From NCBI GenBank assembly GCA_023665325.1, contig JAMPED010000036.1, forward strand, positions 1 to 15,589: a stretch of DNA of 15,589 nt, given 5' to 3'. The notes beneath the pieces are model-generated. The model saw only the letters and a program-made list of their open reading frames with translations, did not search any database and was not told where the DNA came from. Shown in pieces: positions 5,962 through 12,999 of the stretch (within the stretch, counting starts at the first letter, position 1; every line of letters starts with the position of its first letter). This DNA comes from Acetobacter sp. (GTDB lineage Bacteria > Pseudomonadota > Alphaproteobacteria > RF32 > CAG-239). Position numbers and translations under genes: made by a program.

Positions 5962-6690
5962 TCAGTAGTCGTTAAACATCTCCTTAAAATACGCCACCGC
6001 ATCAAAAGCCTGATTAGTTTTCGCCCCGCGTCCAAAAGAAACCGGATTATCCTCGGAGACAGCCTCTCCTAAGCGACAGAAAACTTCCATCATCCGACGA
6101 GTACCCAACGCTTCCTCCATATCAGCAACCGCCTTGTCATCATCGCCAGAAAAAAGCCGCACCCCACGACGAACCAACTCCAAATTCCGAGGCGCCGCCG
6201 CCCCCCATTCTGCCTGAAGTTCATTCATCTCCCGTGCCGAATTTTCCGCCCATTCTTTCTGAGATTTATCCGCCATTTCCCCGCGGTTTTTCACAAACCA
6301 ATCATACAGCCCCTTAGCTGCCTGCGGTAGAATATTATTCTGCAAACAAGCCTGCTTAAATCCTTCACCATAGTCTTTATCTTCCTCGGCAAAATCAATA
6401 TCAAACCCATCCGCATCCTGAGGCATTCCCAAACGGGAATACAATTTATCAAAAGCCTCTTTATCGCCGTCCTTAGGGAGAGCCACCCGAGAGGAAAACC
6501 CTCTCTCCAATGCTCGATAAGATTTCAATAACTCGGCAGGAGTTTTAAAACCCTTTTTGTCAAGATAATTAGAATCTTCCGCATCAAGCTGTCCCCAGCC
6601 GGATTGTGCACGCAAAAAGTCTTTTTCGATTTCAGACGCAAGAAAGTTATCGGAGGTCGTCTGCCCCTCCGGCTTATCAAATTTACTCAT
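5962..6690 (-). CDS. Capsid scaffolding-like protein
   Basis: This 242-residue protein is acidic and probably mostly helical, and it sits directly upstream of the major capsid gene, where podoviruses keep their scaffold. The N-terminal part carries a pattern seen in phage scaffold or capsid-assembly proteins: YLDKKGFKTPAELLKSYRAL (residues 42-61), LPKDGDKEAFDKLYSRLGMP (71-90) and DADGFDIDF (92-100). A long charged central region (MADKSQKEWAENSAREM) follows, and the C-terminus ends in AFDAVAYFKEMFNDY. The start at 6690 is favoured over the ATG at 6744 because AAGGG lies before it and the longer form would read out of a family B repeat. The scaffold role is inferred; no protease motif is evident. 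Confidence 0.65.
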   Translation of the reverse strand: MSKFDKPEGQTTSDNFLASEIEKDFLRAQSGWGQLDAEDSNYLDKKGFKTPAELLKSYRALERGFSSRVALPKDGDKEAFDKLYSRLGMPQDADGFDIDFAEEDKDYGEGFKQACLQNNILPQAAKGLYDWFVKNRGEMADKSQKEWAENSAREMNELQAEWGAAAPRNLELVRRGVRLFSGDDDKAVADMEEALGTRRMMEVFCRLGEAVSEDNPVSFGRGAKTNQAFDAVAYFKEMFNDY

Positions 6691-6739
6691 AACATTACCC
6701 TTAAAAAAATTAAATAAAATCCCCACTATTGCCGCCCCC

Positions 6740-7093
6740 GTCATTGCGAGGAGCGTTAGCGACGTGGCAATCTATACTCTCCCTTCCCCGTCATCCCTCT
6801 CGGGCAGCCAGCTCCGCTGCCCGAGTCAAGGGATCTCCTCCCACCGTCATTACGAGGTGCGCCGTAAGGCAGCAACCGTGGTAATCCACAAACCAGTGAC
6901 GTAGTCACACCTTATCCCGTCATCCCTCTCGGGCAGCCTGCTCTGCTGCCCGAGTCAAGGGATCCCTTCTCTCCCTCCCACCGTCATTACGAGGTGCGCC
7001 ATAAGGCAGCAACCGTGGTAATCCACAAACCGGTGCGAAGCACACCTTACCCGTCATCCCTCGAATGGCAACGCCATTCGTCAAGGGATCTCC
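6740..7093 (+). repeat. Dense alternating cluster of family B and family A repeats
   Basis: The order is B (6740-6773), A (6790-6838, core CTCGGGCAGC...GCTGCCCGAG), B (6846-6911), A (6919-6967, same core), B (6983-7046), A (7053-7093, core CGAATGGC-AAC-GCCATTCG). The second and third B copies differ by few bases, mainly in the tail hairpin (GTGAC-GTA-GTCAC against GGTGC-GAA-GCACACC). The cluster lies between the terminator at 7121-7156 and the scaffold gene. The gap 6691-7326 holds no gene. Confidence 0.85.
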
Positions 7094-7120
7094 CACTCCA
7101 AGCCCCCCTATTCACTCCAT

Positions 7121-7156
7121 AAAAAAAGCGCCTGCAGCCGAAACCACAAACGCTTT
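7121..7156 (-). terminator. Rho-independent terminator just downstream of the 7226-7255 promoter
   Basis: On the minus strand AAAGCGTTTG pairs with CAGGCGCTTT (two G-T pairs) around a 12-base loop, and the T run continues for seven bases in total. It begins about 65 bases after the expected transcript start and lies more than 400 bases before the scaffold gene. Transcripts from that promoter would stop here unless termination is prevented, giving an RNA of about 95 bases. Confidence 0.75.
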
Positions 7157-7225
7157 AATCATAAATAAAGAAAGAAACCACTAGAACGAGCCTTAAAACA
7201 AAAGCTAAATTTCCAGTATGCATAA

Positions 7226-7255
7226 GTTATATCACCCCTCTGACACAGTTGTCAA
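7226..7255 (-). promoter_or_regulatory. Sigma70-type promoter with embedded inverted repeat (P2)
   Basis: On the minus strand TTGACA (7250-7255) is followed after 18 bases by TATAAC (7226-7231). The -35 box overlaps the inverted repeat TGACA-N4-TGTCA at 7241-7254, a plausible operator. A nearly identical arrangement lies at 13028-13056. It points toward the scaffold, capsid and cement genes. Confidence 0.6.
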
Positions 7256-7326
7256 TACTTTTAAACATTATTATTCAAATAAAATTCGCAGATAAAACAA
7301 AGAGATATAAATAATCCGTCAAAAAT

Positions 7327-7665
7327 CTAAACATCCATCTCAATTTTTAGCTCATCTTCCTCAGGTTTATCCGCCGCTGATAACCGAAAAACCTCTCGTT
7401 CATCCAAAGCCAAATATTTCACAATCAAATCAAACATCCGCCTCTTCCCCAGCAAAAATGCCGCCGCATTTGCATCAAAGCGATTCTGTGTGTCATAAAA
7501 ATAAGGCACACCACCACAACCAAGTTCACCACGCGCCCCCGCTTCATCACGCAAAAAAGCCATCACCGCCGCGCCATCTTGAGTCAATTGCCCTTCTGCA
7601 TCCAAAAAGACCGCCTGAAACGCCCTTAATAATCTCAATTCTCTTTTAGCTTTTGAAAATAACAT
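7327..7665 (-). CDS. Bbp19-like small phage protein
   Basis: The product has 112 residues, is soluble, and resembles the small Bbp19 family found in head modules of BPP-1-like podoviruses. The matching pattern is an N-terminal helix with LRAFQAVFLDAEGQ (residues 13-26), a middle region, then DANAAAFLLGKRRMFDLIVK (64-83), like the GRR-x-hydrophobic helix of that family. The C-terminus is acidic (DKPEEDELKIEMDV). The family's role is unclear. It lies between the portal side and the scaffold gene, as in related phages. A terminator hairpin sits just upstream of its ribosome binding site (GGGGGAA). Confidence 0.6.
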   Translation of the reverse strand: MLFSKAKRELRLLRAFQAVFLDAEGQLTQDGAAVMAFLRDEAGARGELGCGGVPYFYDTQNRFDANAAAFLLGKRRMFDLIVKYLALDEREVFRLSAADKPEEDELKIEMDV

Positions 7666-7679
7666 CTTAAAATTCCCCC

Positions 7680-7704
7680 AAAAAAAGGGCGCTAAATTCC
7701 GCCC
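7680..7704 (-). terminator. Rho-independent terminator before the Bbp19-like gene
   Basis: On the minus strand GGGCG pairs with CGCCC around an eight-base loop, followed by seven T and then the GGGGGAA ribosome binding region of the gene starting at 7665. It lies 27 bases after the stop of the membrane gene at 7731, so it may simply end that transcript, leaving the next gene to read-through or another promoter. Confidence 0.7.
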
Positions 7705-7730
7705 ATATTAAACTAAAAAACAAAATAACT

Positions 7731-8018
7731 TTAAACCAATATTCCCCACATCAAAGACACCCCCCCAAGCGCCATATAAAGCCATAACAAGGAGAGTATA
7801 TATTTCCACCACCTACGCTCCTCAGATTGCAACATCCGAGAATACAAAGGAAAATGCAAAATATACGTAACAATATACAAACAATAAAACGACGGCAACA
7901 CATCAAGATAAGCCCCATCAGCAAACAACAACATCATCCCCGCCGGAAGCAACATCCCTAACAAAAGAAAAACCCCAACATCAGTTAATTTGTTCATCAC
8001 TTTTTTCGCCTCAAACAT
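7731..8018 (-). CDS. Small membrane protein (95 aa, about three membrane segments)
   Basis: Three hydrophobic segments are visible: about residues 13-33 (VGVFLLLGMLLPAGMMLLF), 42-58 (PSFYCLYIVTYILHFPL) and 73-93 (ILSLLWLYMALGGVSLMWGI), with a short charged loop MLQSEERRWWK between the last two. The start at 8018 overlaps the previous gene by eight bases (ATGTTTGA), so the two are probably translated as a pair; MNKLTDVG at 7997 is another possible start. No family is recognised. In a phage module a holin-type role is possible, but there is no endolysin nearby to support it. Confidence 0.6.
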   Translation of the reverse strand: MFEAKKVMNKLTDVGVFLLLGMLLPAGMMLLFADGAYLDVLPSFYCLYIVTYILHFPLYSRMLQSEERRWWKYILSLLWLYMALGGVSLMWGILV

Positions 8019-8280
8019 TGCTCATCCCCATCATCAAAACAAAAAGATAGAAACCACTCCATAAAAGATAATAAACAGCCCTACAGCCCCATTTCTGCCA
8101 AACTGTATTGGCAATTTTCAACCGCATCCATACCGCATCAAAAGTTGCCTCCGCCGTCCCAAATCCCAAAAGAAAAACCGGACAAAAAATAGCCATCATC
8201 ATCGCCTCAGTAACTCCAGCTCCCCCCGCCGCAGCAACCAACGCCCAAAAAACAACTATTCCTGCCTTTCTAATCATCAT
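8011..8280 (-). CDS. Small membrane protein (89 aa)
   Basis: The first gene of an overlapping membrane-protein pair. Hydrophobic stretches lie at about residues 6-22 (AGIVVFWALVAAAGGAG), 25-42 (EAMMMAIFCPVFLLGFG) and 69-86 (VYYLLWSGFYLFVLMMG), with a polar segment (FDAVWMRLKIANTVWQKWG) between. GAGG lies eight bases before the ATG at 8280. It sits between portal and Bbp19-like genes where compact phages rarely have membrane genes, so it may be an accessory (moron) gene or part of a lysis function. Family unknown. Confidence 0.55.
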   Translation of the reverse strand: MMIRKAGIVVFWALVAAAGGAGVTEAMMMAIFCPVFLLGFGTAEATFDAVWMRLKIANTVWQKWGCRAVYYLLWSGFYLFVLMMGMSNV

Positions 8281-8321
8281 TTTCTAACCTCATATTCTTT
8301 TTTTATTATAATTCAAATATT

Positions 8322-8432
8322 CTAAAACTTTCCTACATCCATAATCATATCAGCCGTTTCCTCCACTTCTTTCACCATACGCTCATACATTTTCTTGTCA
8401 AGCTCTATTTCCGTTTCCCCGTCATCCCTCGG
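8322..8432 (-). pseudogene. Gene remnant ending next to a family A repeat
   Basis: A frame on the minus strand reads ETEIELDKKMYERMVKEVEE and TADMIMDVGKF before a TAG at 8322. Its 5' end runs directly into the family A arm at 8421 and meets a stop at 8433-8435. An internal ATG at 8390 would give only 22 residues with a weak ribosome binding site. It looks like the tail of a helical protein whose front was lost to repeat DNA, similar to the remnants at 1878 and 2800. Confidence 0.35.
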
Positions 8433-8670
8433 CTATTCTCTGTCATCCCTCTCGGGCAGCCAGCTCCGCTGCCCGAGTCAAGGGATCTCCCCCCTCCAAG
8501 CGCACCGTCATTGCGAGGCGACAACGTCGCCGTGGCAATCCATAACCACAAAAGTCCGCTCGTTAAAAATCACACTCTCTACCCGCCACAGCCAATGTTA
8601 TGCCCGTGGCGCTGCCACTGTCATCCCTCTCAGGGTGCCCTGCTCTGGCACCCTGAGTCAAGGGATCTCC
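8421..8670 (+). repeat. Repeat cluster downstream of the portal gene
   Basis: A half arm lies at 8421 and a full family A copy at 8442-8490 (core CTCGGGCAGC...GCTGCCCGAG). Family B follows at 8507-8542 with core GGCGAC-AAC-GTCGCC, then module D at about 8540-8580, matching 2075-2115. Module E is at 8586-8619, and a family A copy at 8620-8670 has core CTCAGGGTGCC...GGCACCCTGAG. The D-then-E order is the same as at 2075-2151, so the composite moved or was copied as a block. Confidence 0.85.
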
Positions 8671-8683
8671 CTCTTTATGCGTC

Positions 8684-8705
8684 CCTCCCCCCTGGAGGGG
8701 GAGGA
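8684..8705. other. Strong GC-rich hairpin just past the portal gene
   Basis: CCTCCCC...GGGGGAGG forms a near-perfect inverted repeat about 40 bases downstream of the portal stop codon. It lacks a T run on the minus strand, so it is not a standard intrinsic terminator; it could protect the 3' end of the transcript or be part of another dispersed element (CTGGAGGGGGAGGACAGGTG). Confidence 0.4.
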
Positions 8706-8745
8706 CAGGTGAGGGGGACAATAATACATCCCCCTTCCAAGAGCC

Positions 8746-10371
8746 TTATCCCTTCAGCCCTCGCATTGCCGCAGTCAAGGCAGGTTGCGCCGCAGTCCCC
8801 ATCAACGCCTGCGCATTAGCCAATGTTGCCCGTTGCTGTAGCCGTAACATTTCTTTTTCCGGACGCACCACATCCATACTCACGCCATAATAATCCGCCA
8901 CCTGACGTAAAGCACTCTCCGTATCAAAAATATCCAACACCTGCGGATTAACCTGCGCCAACGTAGACGCCGCCTCAATCGTACGATATAATCCCATAAT
9001 CGCCTCAGATGTCTGCAAATGCACAGCAGGACTTTCAAATTCAATTGCAATCGCCCCCTCATACATCAACTCTTCAGGCACCTCATCCAGCACCCCATAA
9101 TTAGAAAGAATATCCAACTCACGTTCAATATTTCCCGTCAGCCATTCCGCAGAAATACGCTCACACATCGGCGCCAAAAGCATAGACTTCTCCAACTCGC
9201 GTTTTTCAACTTCCGTCGCCGTCATCTGCTTAGATTGTGTCAAAGATTGAAACAGCGGCACCAAAAATGCTCTTTCAATCGCCGCCCGCACTTCACGTTG
9301 CATCTCCACCGTAATCGCCAAATTATTACCATATTGCATAGAAACCGCCGCCGGCTTACCCTGATTATCAAGTCCACCACGAATCACCGCACCCGCTGAC
9401 CCTAGCTTATTAGTATCAATCAAGCCCATATTCGTTAAAATCGGAGGATTCGCCTGCAGCTGACCAGTCCGGAGAATAGTTTTCCCCATCTCATTTGCCG
9501 TTAACATATCATAAAACGCCTGCATCGCCGGACTATCACCATACGAACTTCCAGCAATTCCCAAGAAACGAGGTGCCATATACGGGCAAGTCCGATATCC
9601 CCCCTGCTGCACCACCCGTTTGTTACTCATCTCCAAATGCACACTAGCATACTTCATCCCACGAAAATCTTTTTTCTTCGGTTCATAATCATCACGTTCA
9701 TAAACCGCGTGTAAAAATTTAAACATCCGTGCCGGTGTAGTCATTGCCGCTTGTCGTATCTCAGAAGATAGTTTATGCCCAAACCGAGCCACCGCCTCAG
9801 CTGCCGAAAGTTCATACTCACGAAACACCGCTTCCAATTGTCCACGGTCATTTTTCTTAATATAAGCCTCTTTCACAGGAATAGTCCGATAAACAATCCC
9901 TCTCCCGATATCATCTTCAACCATCCATACCGCGTGCCCATAAATTCCGAGCTGATTAAACAACACATCACTTTCCGTCGCAAAATTAGAATTCGCCGCA
10001 TAGCGCATCCGAAACAGCAAATTAGTCGCCTTCTCCAAATAATGCCTAACTTCAGGATTCTCATCCAATTCCGGATTAACCGGTTTCAAGCGATGCCAGC
10101 GAGACGTCGTCGGCACCATCACCGACTTCATACTTGCCGCAAAACAAGAAAGCGCATTTCTCGCAGTCGAGTCAAACACCGCCTGTTTCACCCTCCCTCG
10201 ATTATCCATCGTAAAAAGTTCTGAATCAACCGAACACATCTCCGCCGCCTTATTCCACATTGGCTCCCACTTTGCACGTTCAGCTTTCATCACCGCAAAC
10301 TTTTTCAAAACTTCATCAGTCACCGCACCCGCTGACTTTTTCTTCACATCAAATTTAATATGCCCAACCAT
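8746..10371 (-). CDS. Portal protein (podovirus head-to-tail connector)
   Basis: The 541-residue protein fits the head-tail connector family of T7-like and related podoviruses (about 500-560 residues). It forms the dodecameric ring through which DNA enters the head. Matching features are an N-terminal helical region with AERAKWEPMWNKAAEM (residues 30-45), STARNALSCFAASMKSVMVP (68-87), the YRTCPYMAPRF strand (259-269), GDSPAMQAFYDMLTANE (278-294) and the typical TATEVEKRELE helix (384-394). The C-terminus is alanine and glutamine rich. GGAGATATTGGT precedes the ATG. It lies downstream of the terminase genes, as expected. No frameshift or missing region is evident, although repeats flank it on both sides. 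Confidence 0.9.
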   Translation of the reverse strand: MVGHIKFDVKKKSAGAVTDEVLKKFAVMKAERAKWEPMWNKAAEMCSVDSELFTMDNRGRVKQAVFDSTARNALSCFAASMKSVMVPTTSRWHRLKPVNPELDENPEVRHYLEKATNLLFRMRYAANSNFATESDVLFNQLGIYGHAVWMVEDDIGRGIVYRTIPVKEAYIKKNDRGQLEAVFREYELSAAEAVARFGHKLSSEIRQAAMTTPARMFKFLHAVYERDDYEPKKKDFRGMKYASVHLEMSNKRVVQQGGYRTCPYMAPRFLGIAGSSYGDSPAMQAFYDMLTANEMGKTILRTGQLQANPPILTNMGLIDTNKLGSAGAVIRGGLDNQGKPAAVSMQYGNNLAITVEMQREVRAAIERAFLVPLFQSLTQSKQMTATEVEKRELEKSMLLAPMCERISAEWLTGNIERELDILSNYGVLDEVPEELMYEGAIAIEFESPAVHLQTSEAIMGLYRTIEAASTLAQVNPQVLDIFDTESALRQVADYYGVSMDVVRPEKEMLRLQQRATLANAQALMGTAAQPALTAAMRGLKG

Positions 10372-10416
10372 ACCAATATCTCCTAATTAAAAAAAACAAA
10401 ATTCCCACCCCTCCCC

Positions 10417-10499
10417 GTCATTGCGAACACCGCCACCACCGTCATCCCTCTCGCTTTTCTGTGTCATCCCTCGGGGCAACGCCCCGTCAAGGGATCTCC
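10417..10499 (+). repeat. Family B fragment and family A repeat between portal and 62-aa gene
   Basis: A broken family B start lies at 10417. GTCATCCCT occurs at 10441 and again 22 bases later at 10463, where a full family A copy begins (10463-10499). Its core CGGGGC-AAC-GCCCCG is the shortest core type in the window and occurs intact only here; a decayed relative may lie at 188. Confidence 0.85.
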
Positions 10500-10525
10500 C
10501 ACTCCAAGAGCTCCTCTCAATTCAC

Positions 10526-10714
10526 TTAATCACCAAGCCGCGTCTTATTCCCATAAGAATTATCACGCGACAAAAACTGTGACAACGCCCCAGTGCGCCT
10601 TTGCCGCCGTCTTTCCATATCTCTCGCCGTCTCCAAATCCTCAACCACATAATTTGGTGAAACTTCCTCCGGCGCAATATTTTTGACCTTTGGCTTTTTA
10701 AAAACAGAACTCAT
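10526..10714 (-). CDS. Small phage protein between terminase and portal (62 aa)
   Basis: The sequence starts MSSVFKKPKVKNIAPEE, has a central charged segment (ARDMERRRQRRTGALSQFL) and ends GNKTRLGD. Small proteins of this size with a basic middle and a KTxLG-type end commonly lie between the large terminase and portal genes of podoviruses; their function is not known to me. The start at 10714 is fixed by AGGAGATATTG just upstream; the longer frame from 10765 would read through repeat DNA. Confidence 0.6.
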   Translation of the reverse strand: MSSVFKKPKVKNIAPEEVSPNYVVEDLETARDMERRRQRRTGALSQFLSRDNSYGNKTRLGD

Positions 10715-10760
10715 ATCAATATCTCCTATAAAAAACAAAATTAAACAATCCCTCTTCCCC

Positions 10761-10823
10761 GTCATCCCTCTCGCTTTTCTGTGTCATCCCTCGGCTTGCC
10801 ACGCAAGCCGTCAAGGGATCTCC
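10761..10823 (+). repeat. Family A repeat with 22-bp leader unit
   Basis: GTCATCCCT at 10761 and 10783 are 22 bases apart. The second opens a full copy (10783-10823) with core CGGCTTGC-CAC-GCAAGCCG, a 19-base variant of the commonest core. It lies 16 bases downstream of the large terminase stop codon. Confidence 0.85.
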
Positions 10824-10839
10824 TAGCTCCCAATCCCCC

Positions 10840-12144
10840 TCACAAATACACCCCATCATCCACAAACTCGCCGCCACGATTTGCCCCGCCATAAGCATTA
10901 AGCAAATATTCCGCATTTTTAATCGCAAACGTCAACGCCAGTGCATCCGCCACATCCGTTGAACGCCCAAGCCTTTTCTTAATATCCGCCTTAGGTTCCA
11001 ACTGCAAACGTCCCATCGCATCAAACATCTTCATCGGAGCCAACAAATCCTCAGCCAGCCCCTCAATCTTTGGCAATGATACCGGCACCGGTGACTTCAA
11101 CCATTCTCCCACCCGCGCCCACATCTCCGCCCGCCTATTAACATAGCGCTCCGGATTCTCCGCTTTCTCACCAAAATTCACCGGTACCACAATCTCAGCA
11201 AACCCCTCCGACACCAAGACATCATAAACGCCAGCACCCAAACCGCCCACATCAATACACACACGCGCCGGACGATATTCCGCAATCATCCCCGCCACCA
11301 AATGCGCCACCTGCACAACATCAAGCTTCTGAAACGTCTTCAAATCAAAAACCAGCCTTCCCCGCCGAAAACAAACCGCCGTTTTATCATCACCAAACCG
11401 CGCCACATCCACCCCTAAAATCAATGGCGCCGAAAACACATCCACACGCACATCGGCATCCATCGCGCGAAACACCTCCTCACGCCCAATAAGATGGTTC
11501 CCCGCCTCACGCCGTGGTTCCCCCTCCCACACGTGCAAATATTCCTCATAATTTTCCGCTTTCATCTTAAGCGCTAATTTTTTCATATTTTCCGGACAAT
11601 ATGGATTGTCATAATAGTTAACCTTGCGCACAATAACATCCTCATCCGGACGCATCGCCAACGCTTTCCATACCGGATCCGCCTCCTCCTCACGATTAAG
11701 AGAAAGCCAAATTTCCGCCCCCTGCTTACGAATTGTCGGATCCAACACCTCCCAAGCCCGTGCCGAAATCTTCTGCGCCTCTTCGCACCAACAAATATCT
11801 ACCCCCTCAAGCGATTTAATATTCTGCGCATTATGCTCCATAATTCCCTTAAAAATAAACTTAGATTTATTCTTAAGATTAACAATTCTATCCTCATAAA
11901 GTCGATACTCATCCAACCCATAAAATGCGATTCTATCAGCTAATAGTTTATAAACCGAATCTTTAATTGAACTCTGCACCTCACGCACACAAGCAATCAA
12001 CATCTGCCGAGACGTCGCCAAAATCAAAAGTGCATCTGCAAACGCAAACGACTTTCCCCCCGCACGTCCCCCATAATACATTTTATAGCGCACCCGAGAA
12101 GTCAACAGCTCCTGAAATCCCCTCGGTAATTCCACTTTCATCAT
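10840..12144 (-). CDS. Terminase large subunit (DNA packaging ATPase and nuclease)
   Basis: The 434-residue protein is the motor that packages phage DNA into the head. The ATPase domain shows Walker A GGRAGGKS (residues 25-32) and Walker B VDICWCEE (115-122). The nuclease domain carries the acidic triad region: GVDVARFGDDKT (244-255), CIDVGGLGAG (296-305) and STDVADALALTFA (395-407). Length is normal for this family and all key residues are present. The start at 12144 (MMKVELPRG) is chosen because GGAG lies eight bases before it; the longer frame from 12237 would translate repeat DNA. The small terminase lies upstream, separated by a 259-base repeat block, and the small phage protein and portal follow. 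Confidence 0.93.
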   Translation of the reverse strand: MMKVELPRGFQELLTSRVRYKMYYGGRAGGKSFAFADALLILATSRQMLIACVREVQSSIKDSVYKLLADRIAFYGLDEYRLYEDRIVNLKNKSKFIFKGIMEHNAQNIKSLEGVDICWCEEAQKISARAWEVLDPTIRKQGAEIWLSLNREEEADPVWKALAMRPDEDVIVRKVNYYDNPYCPENMKKLALKMKAENYEEYLHVWEGEPRREAGNHLIGREEVFRAMDADVRVDVFSAPLILGVDVARFGDDKTAVCFRRGRLVFDLKTFQKLDVVQVAHLVAGMIAEYRPARVCIDVGGLGAGVYDVLVSEGFAEIVVPVNFGEKAENPERYVNRRAEMWARVGEWLKSPVPVSLPKIEGLAEDLLAPMKMFDAMGRLQLEPKADIKKRLGRSTDVADALALTFAIKNAEYLLNAYGGANRGGEFVDDGVYL

Positions 12145-12161
12145 CCCAACATCTCCTAAAA

Positions 12162-12387
12162 ACCATCCCTCTCGCTTTTCTCCGTCATCCCTCTGTCGTT
12201 TCTGTGTCATCCCTCTCAGGGTGCCCTGCTCCGGCACCCTGAGTCAAGGGATCCCCCACTCCACGCCCCTCCTCGTCATTGCGAGCGCCGCCGTAAGGCA
12301 CAAGCGCGTGGCAATCCACAAACCAGTGCGAAGCACACCTTACCCCTGTCATCCCTCGGCTTGCCCGCAAGCCGTCAAGGGATCCCC
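12162..12387 (+). repeat. Repeat block between the two terminase genes
   Basis: Arm-like units at 12162, 12184 and 12206 are spaced exactly 22 bases apart. The third opens a family A copy (12206-12256, core CTCAGGGTGCC...GGCACCCTGAG). A family B copy lies at 12275-12339 with core GCGCCGCCGTAAGGC and tail hairpin GTGC-GAA-GCAC. A further family A copy lies at 12348-12387 (core CGGCTTGC-CC-GCAAGCCG). Both closing arms read GGGATCCCC rather than the usual GGGATCTCC. Confidence 0.85.
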
Positions 12388-12403
12388 TCGCTTCAAGCAT
12401 CCA

Positions 12404-12775
12404 TCACACAAATTTCACCACAATCTCCGTCCCAGCATTCCCCACATCATTCCCTTCAGTCATACCTGTAAAAGGTTCAGGACAAGCCTTCTGAGCCAAC
12501 CACTTATGCGTTTCAATCAACAACTTTGCCGTCGATGTATCAATCTCACCAGACTTCAACCCTGCCGCAATCGCCCGAATATCATCCATACACTGATCCG
12601 CATAGTCAGAAAGCGCTAATTGATATGCGACTTTCGCTTTTTCATCCGCCGCCAAAATATCATAAAATGCCTGCGTTGAAATTCCCACCTTCACGCACGC
12701 CGTATAAAGCGAACACCCACACCGTACCGCTGCCAACACATCTTCAACCAATTTTAATTCTTTCTTCTTCATCAT
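12404..12775 (-). CDS. Terminase small subunit
   Basis: The 123-residue protein precedes the large terminase and has the layout of small terminases: a basic N-terminus (MMKKKELKLVEDVLAAV), a helix-turn-helix-like segment (SLYTACVKVGISTQAFYDIL, residues 22-41) that would recognise the packaging site, a helical middle (AYQLALSDYADQCMDDIRAI) and a C-terminal segment containing LLIETHKWLAQKACPEPF, which in this family helps oligomerise. GGAG and GAGG lie before the ATG at 12775; a second ATG follows at once. It is the first gene downstream of the promoter at 13028-13056. No truncation is seen. Confidence 0.8.
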   Translation of the reverse strand: MMKKKELKLVEDVLAAVRCGCSLYTACVKVGISTQAFYDILAADEKAKVAYQLALSDYADQCMDDIRAIAAGLKSGEIDTSTAKLLIETHKWLAQKACPEPFTGMTEGNDVGNAGTEIVVKFV

Positions 12776-12791
12776 CCAACCTCACTCCCCC

Positions 12792-12937
12792 ATTATCTCT
12801 CTCGCTTTTCTGTGTCATCTCTCTCGCTTTTCACTGTCATCCCTCGGCTTGCCCGCAAGCCGTCAAGGGATCTCCCTCTTTTCACTGTCATCCCTCTCGG
12901 GGTGCCCTGTTCCGGCACCCTGAGTCAAGGGATTTCC
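12792..12937 (+). repeat. Family A pair with 22-bp leader units
   Basis: Arm-like units at 12792, 12814 and 12836 are 22 bases apart. The third opens a full family A copy (12836-12875, core CGGCTTGC-CC-GCAAGCCG), and a second copy follows at 12887-12937 whose core (CTCGGGGTGCC...GGCACCCTGAG) has one mismatch. These lie between the terminator at 12972 and the small terminase start, in the gap 12776-13194. Confidence 0.85.
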
Positions 12938-12971
12938 CTCCCCAAGCGCACATCCCCCTCAAAAAAGGCAC

Positions 12972-12999
12972 AAAAAAAAGTCCGCCCCAAAGCAGACCT
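12972..12999 (-). terminator. Rho-independent terminator just downstream of the 13028-13056 promoter
   Basis: On the minus strand AGGTCTGC pairs with GCGGACTT (two G-T pairs) around a six-base loop, with a T run of eight. It lies only about 25-50 bases after the expected transcript start of P1 and about 200 bases before the small terminase gene, so it should stop P1 transcripts unless read-through is allowed. Confidence 0.8.

Noticed and set aside
8880..9399. Shadow frames on both strands inside the portal gene
   Set aside because: Arginine-rich translations are typical of the wrong frame of the portal coding sequence; the portal frame has clear family motifs throughout.
10716..10928. Minus-strand frame of 70 codons across the terminase and 62-residue gene gap
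   Set aside because: It overlaps the end of the large terminase in another frame and then reads a family A repeat in its one open minus frame; there is no start signal.
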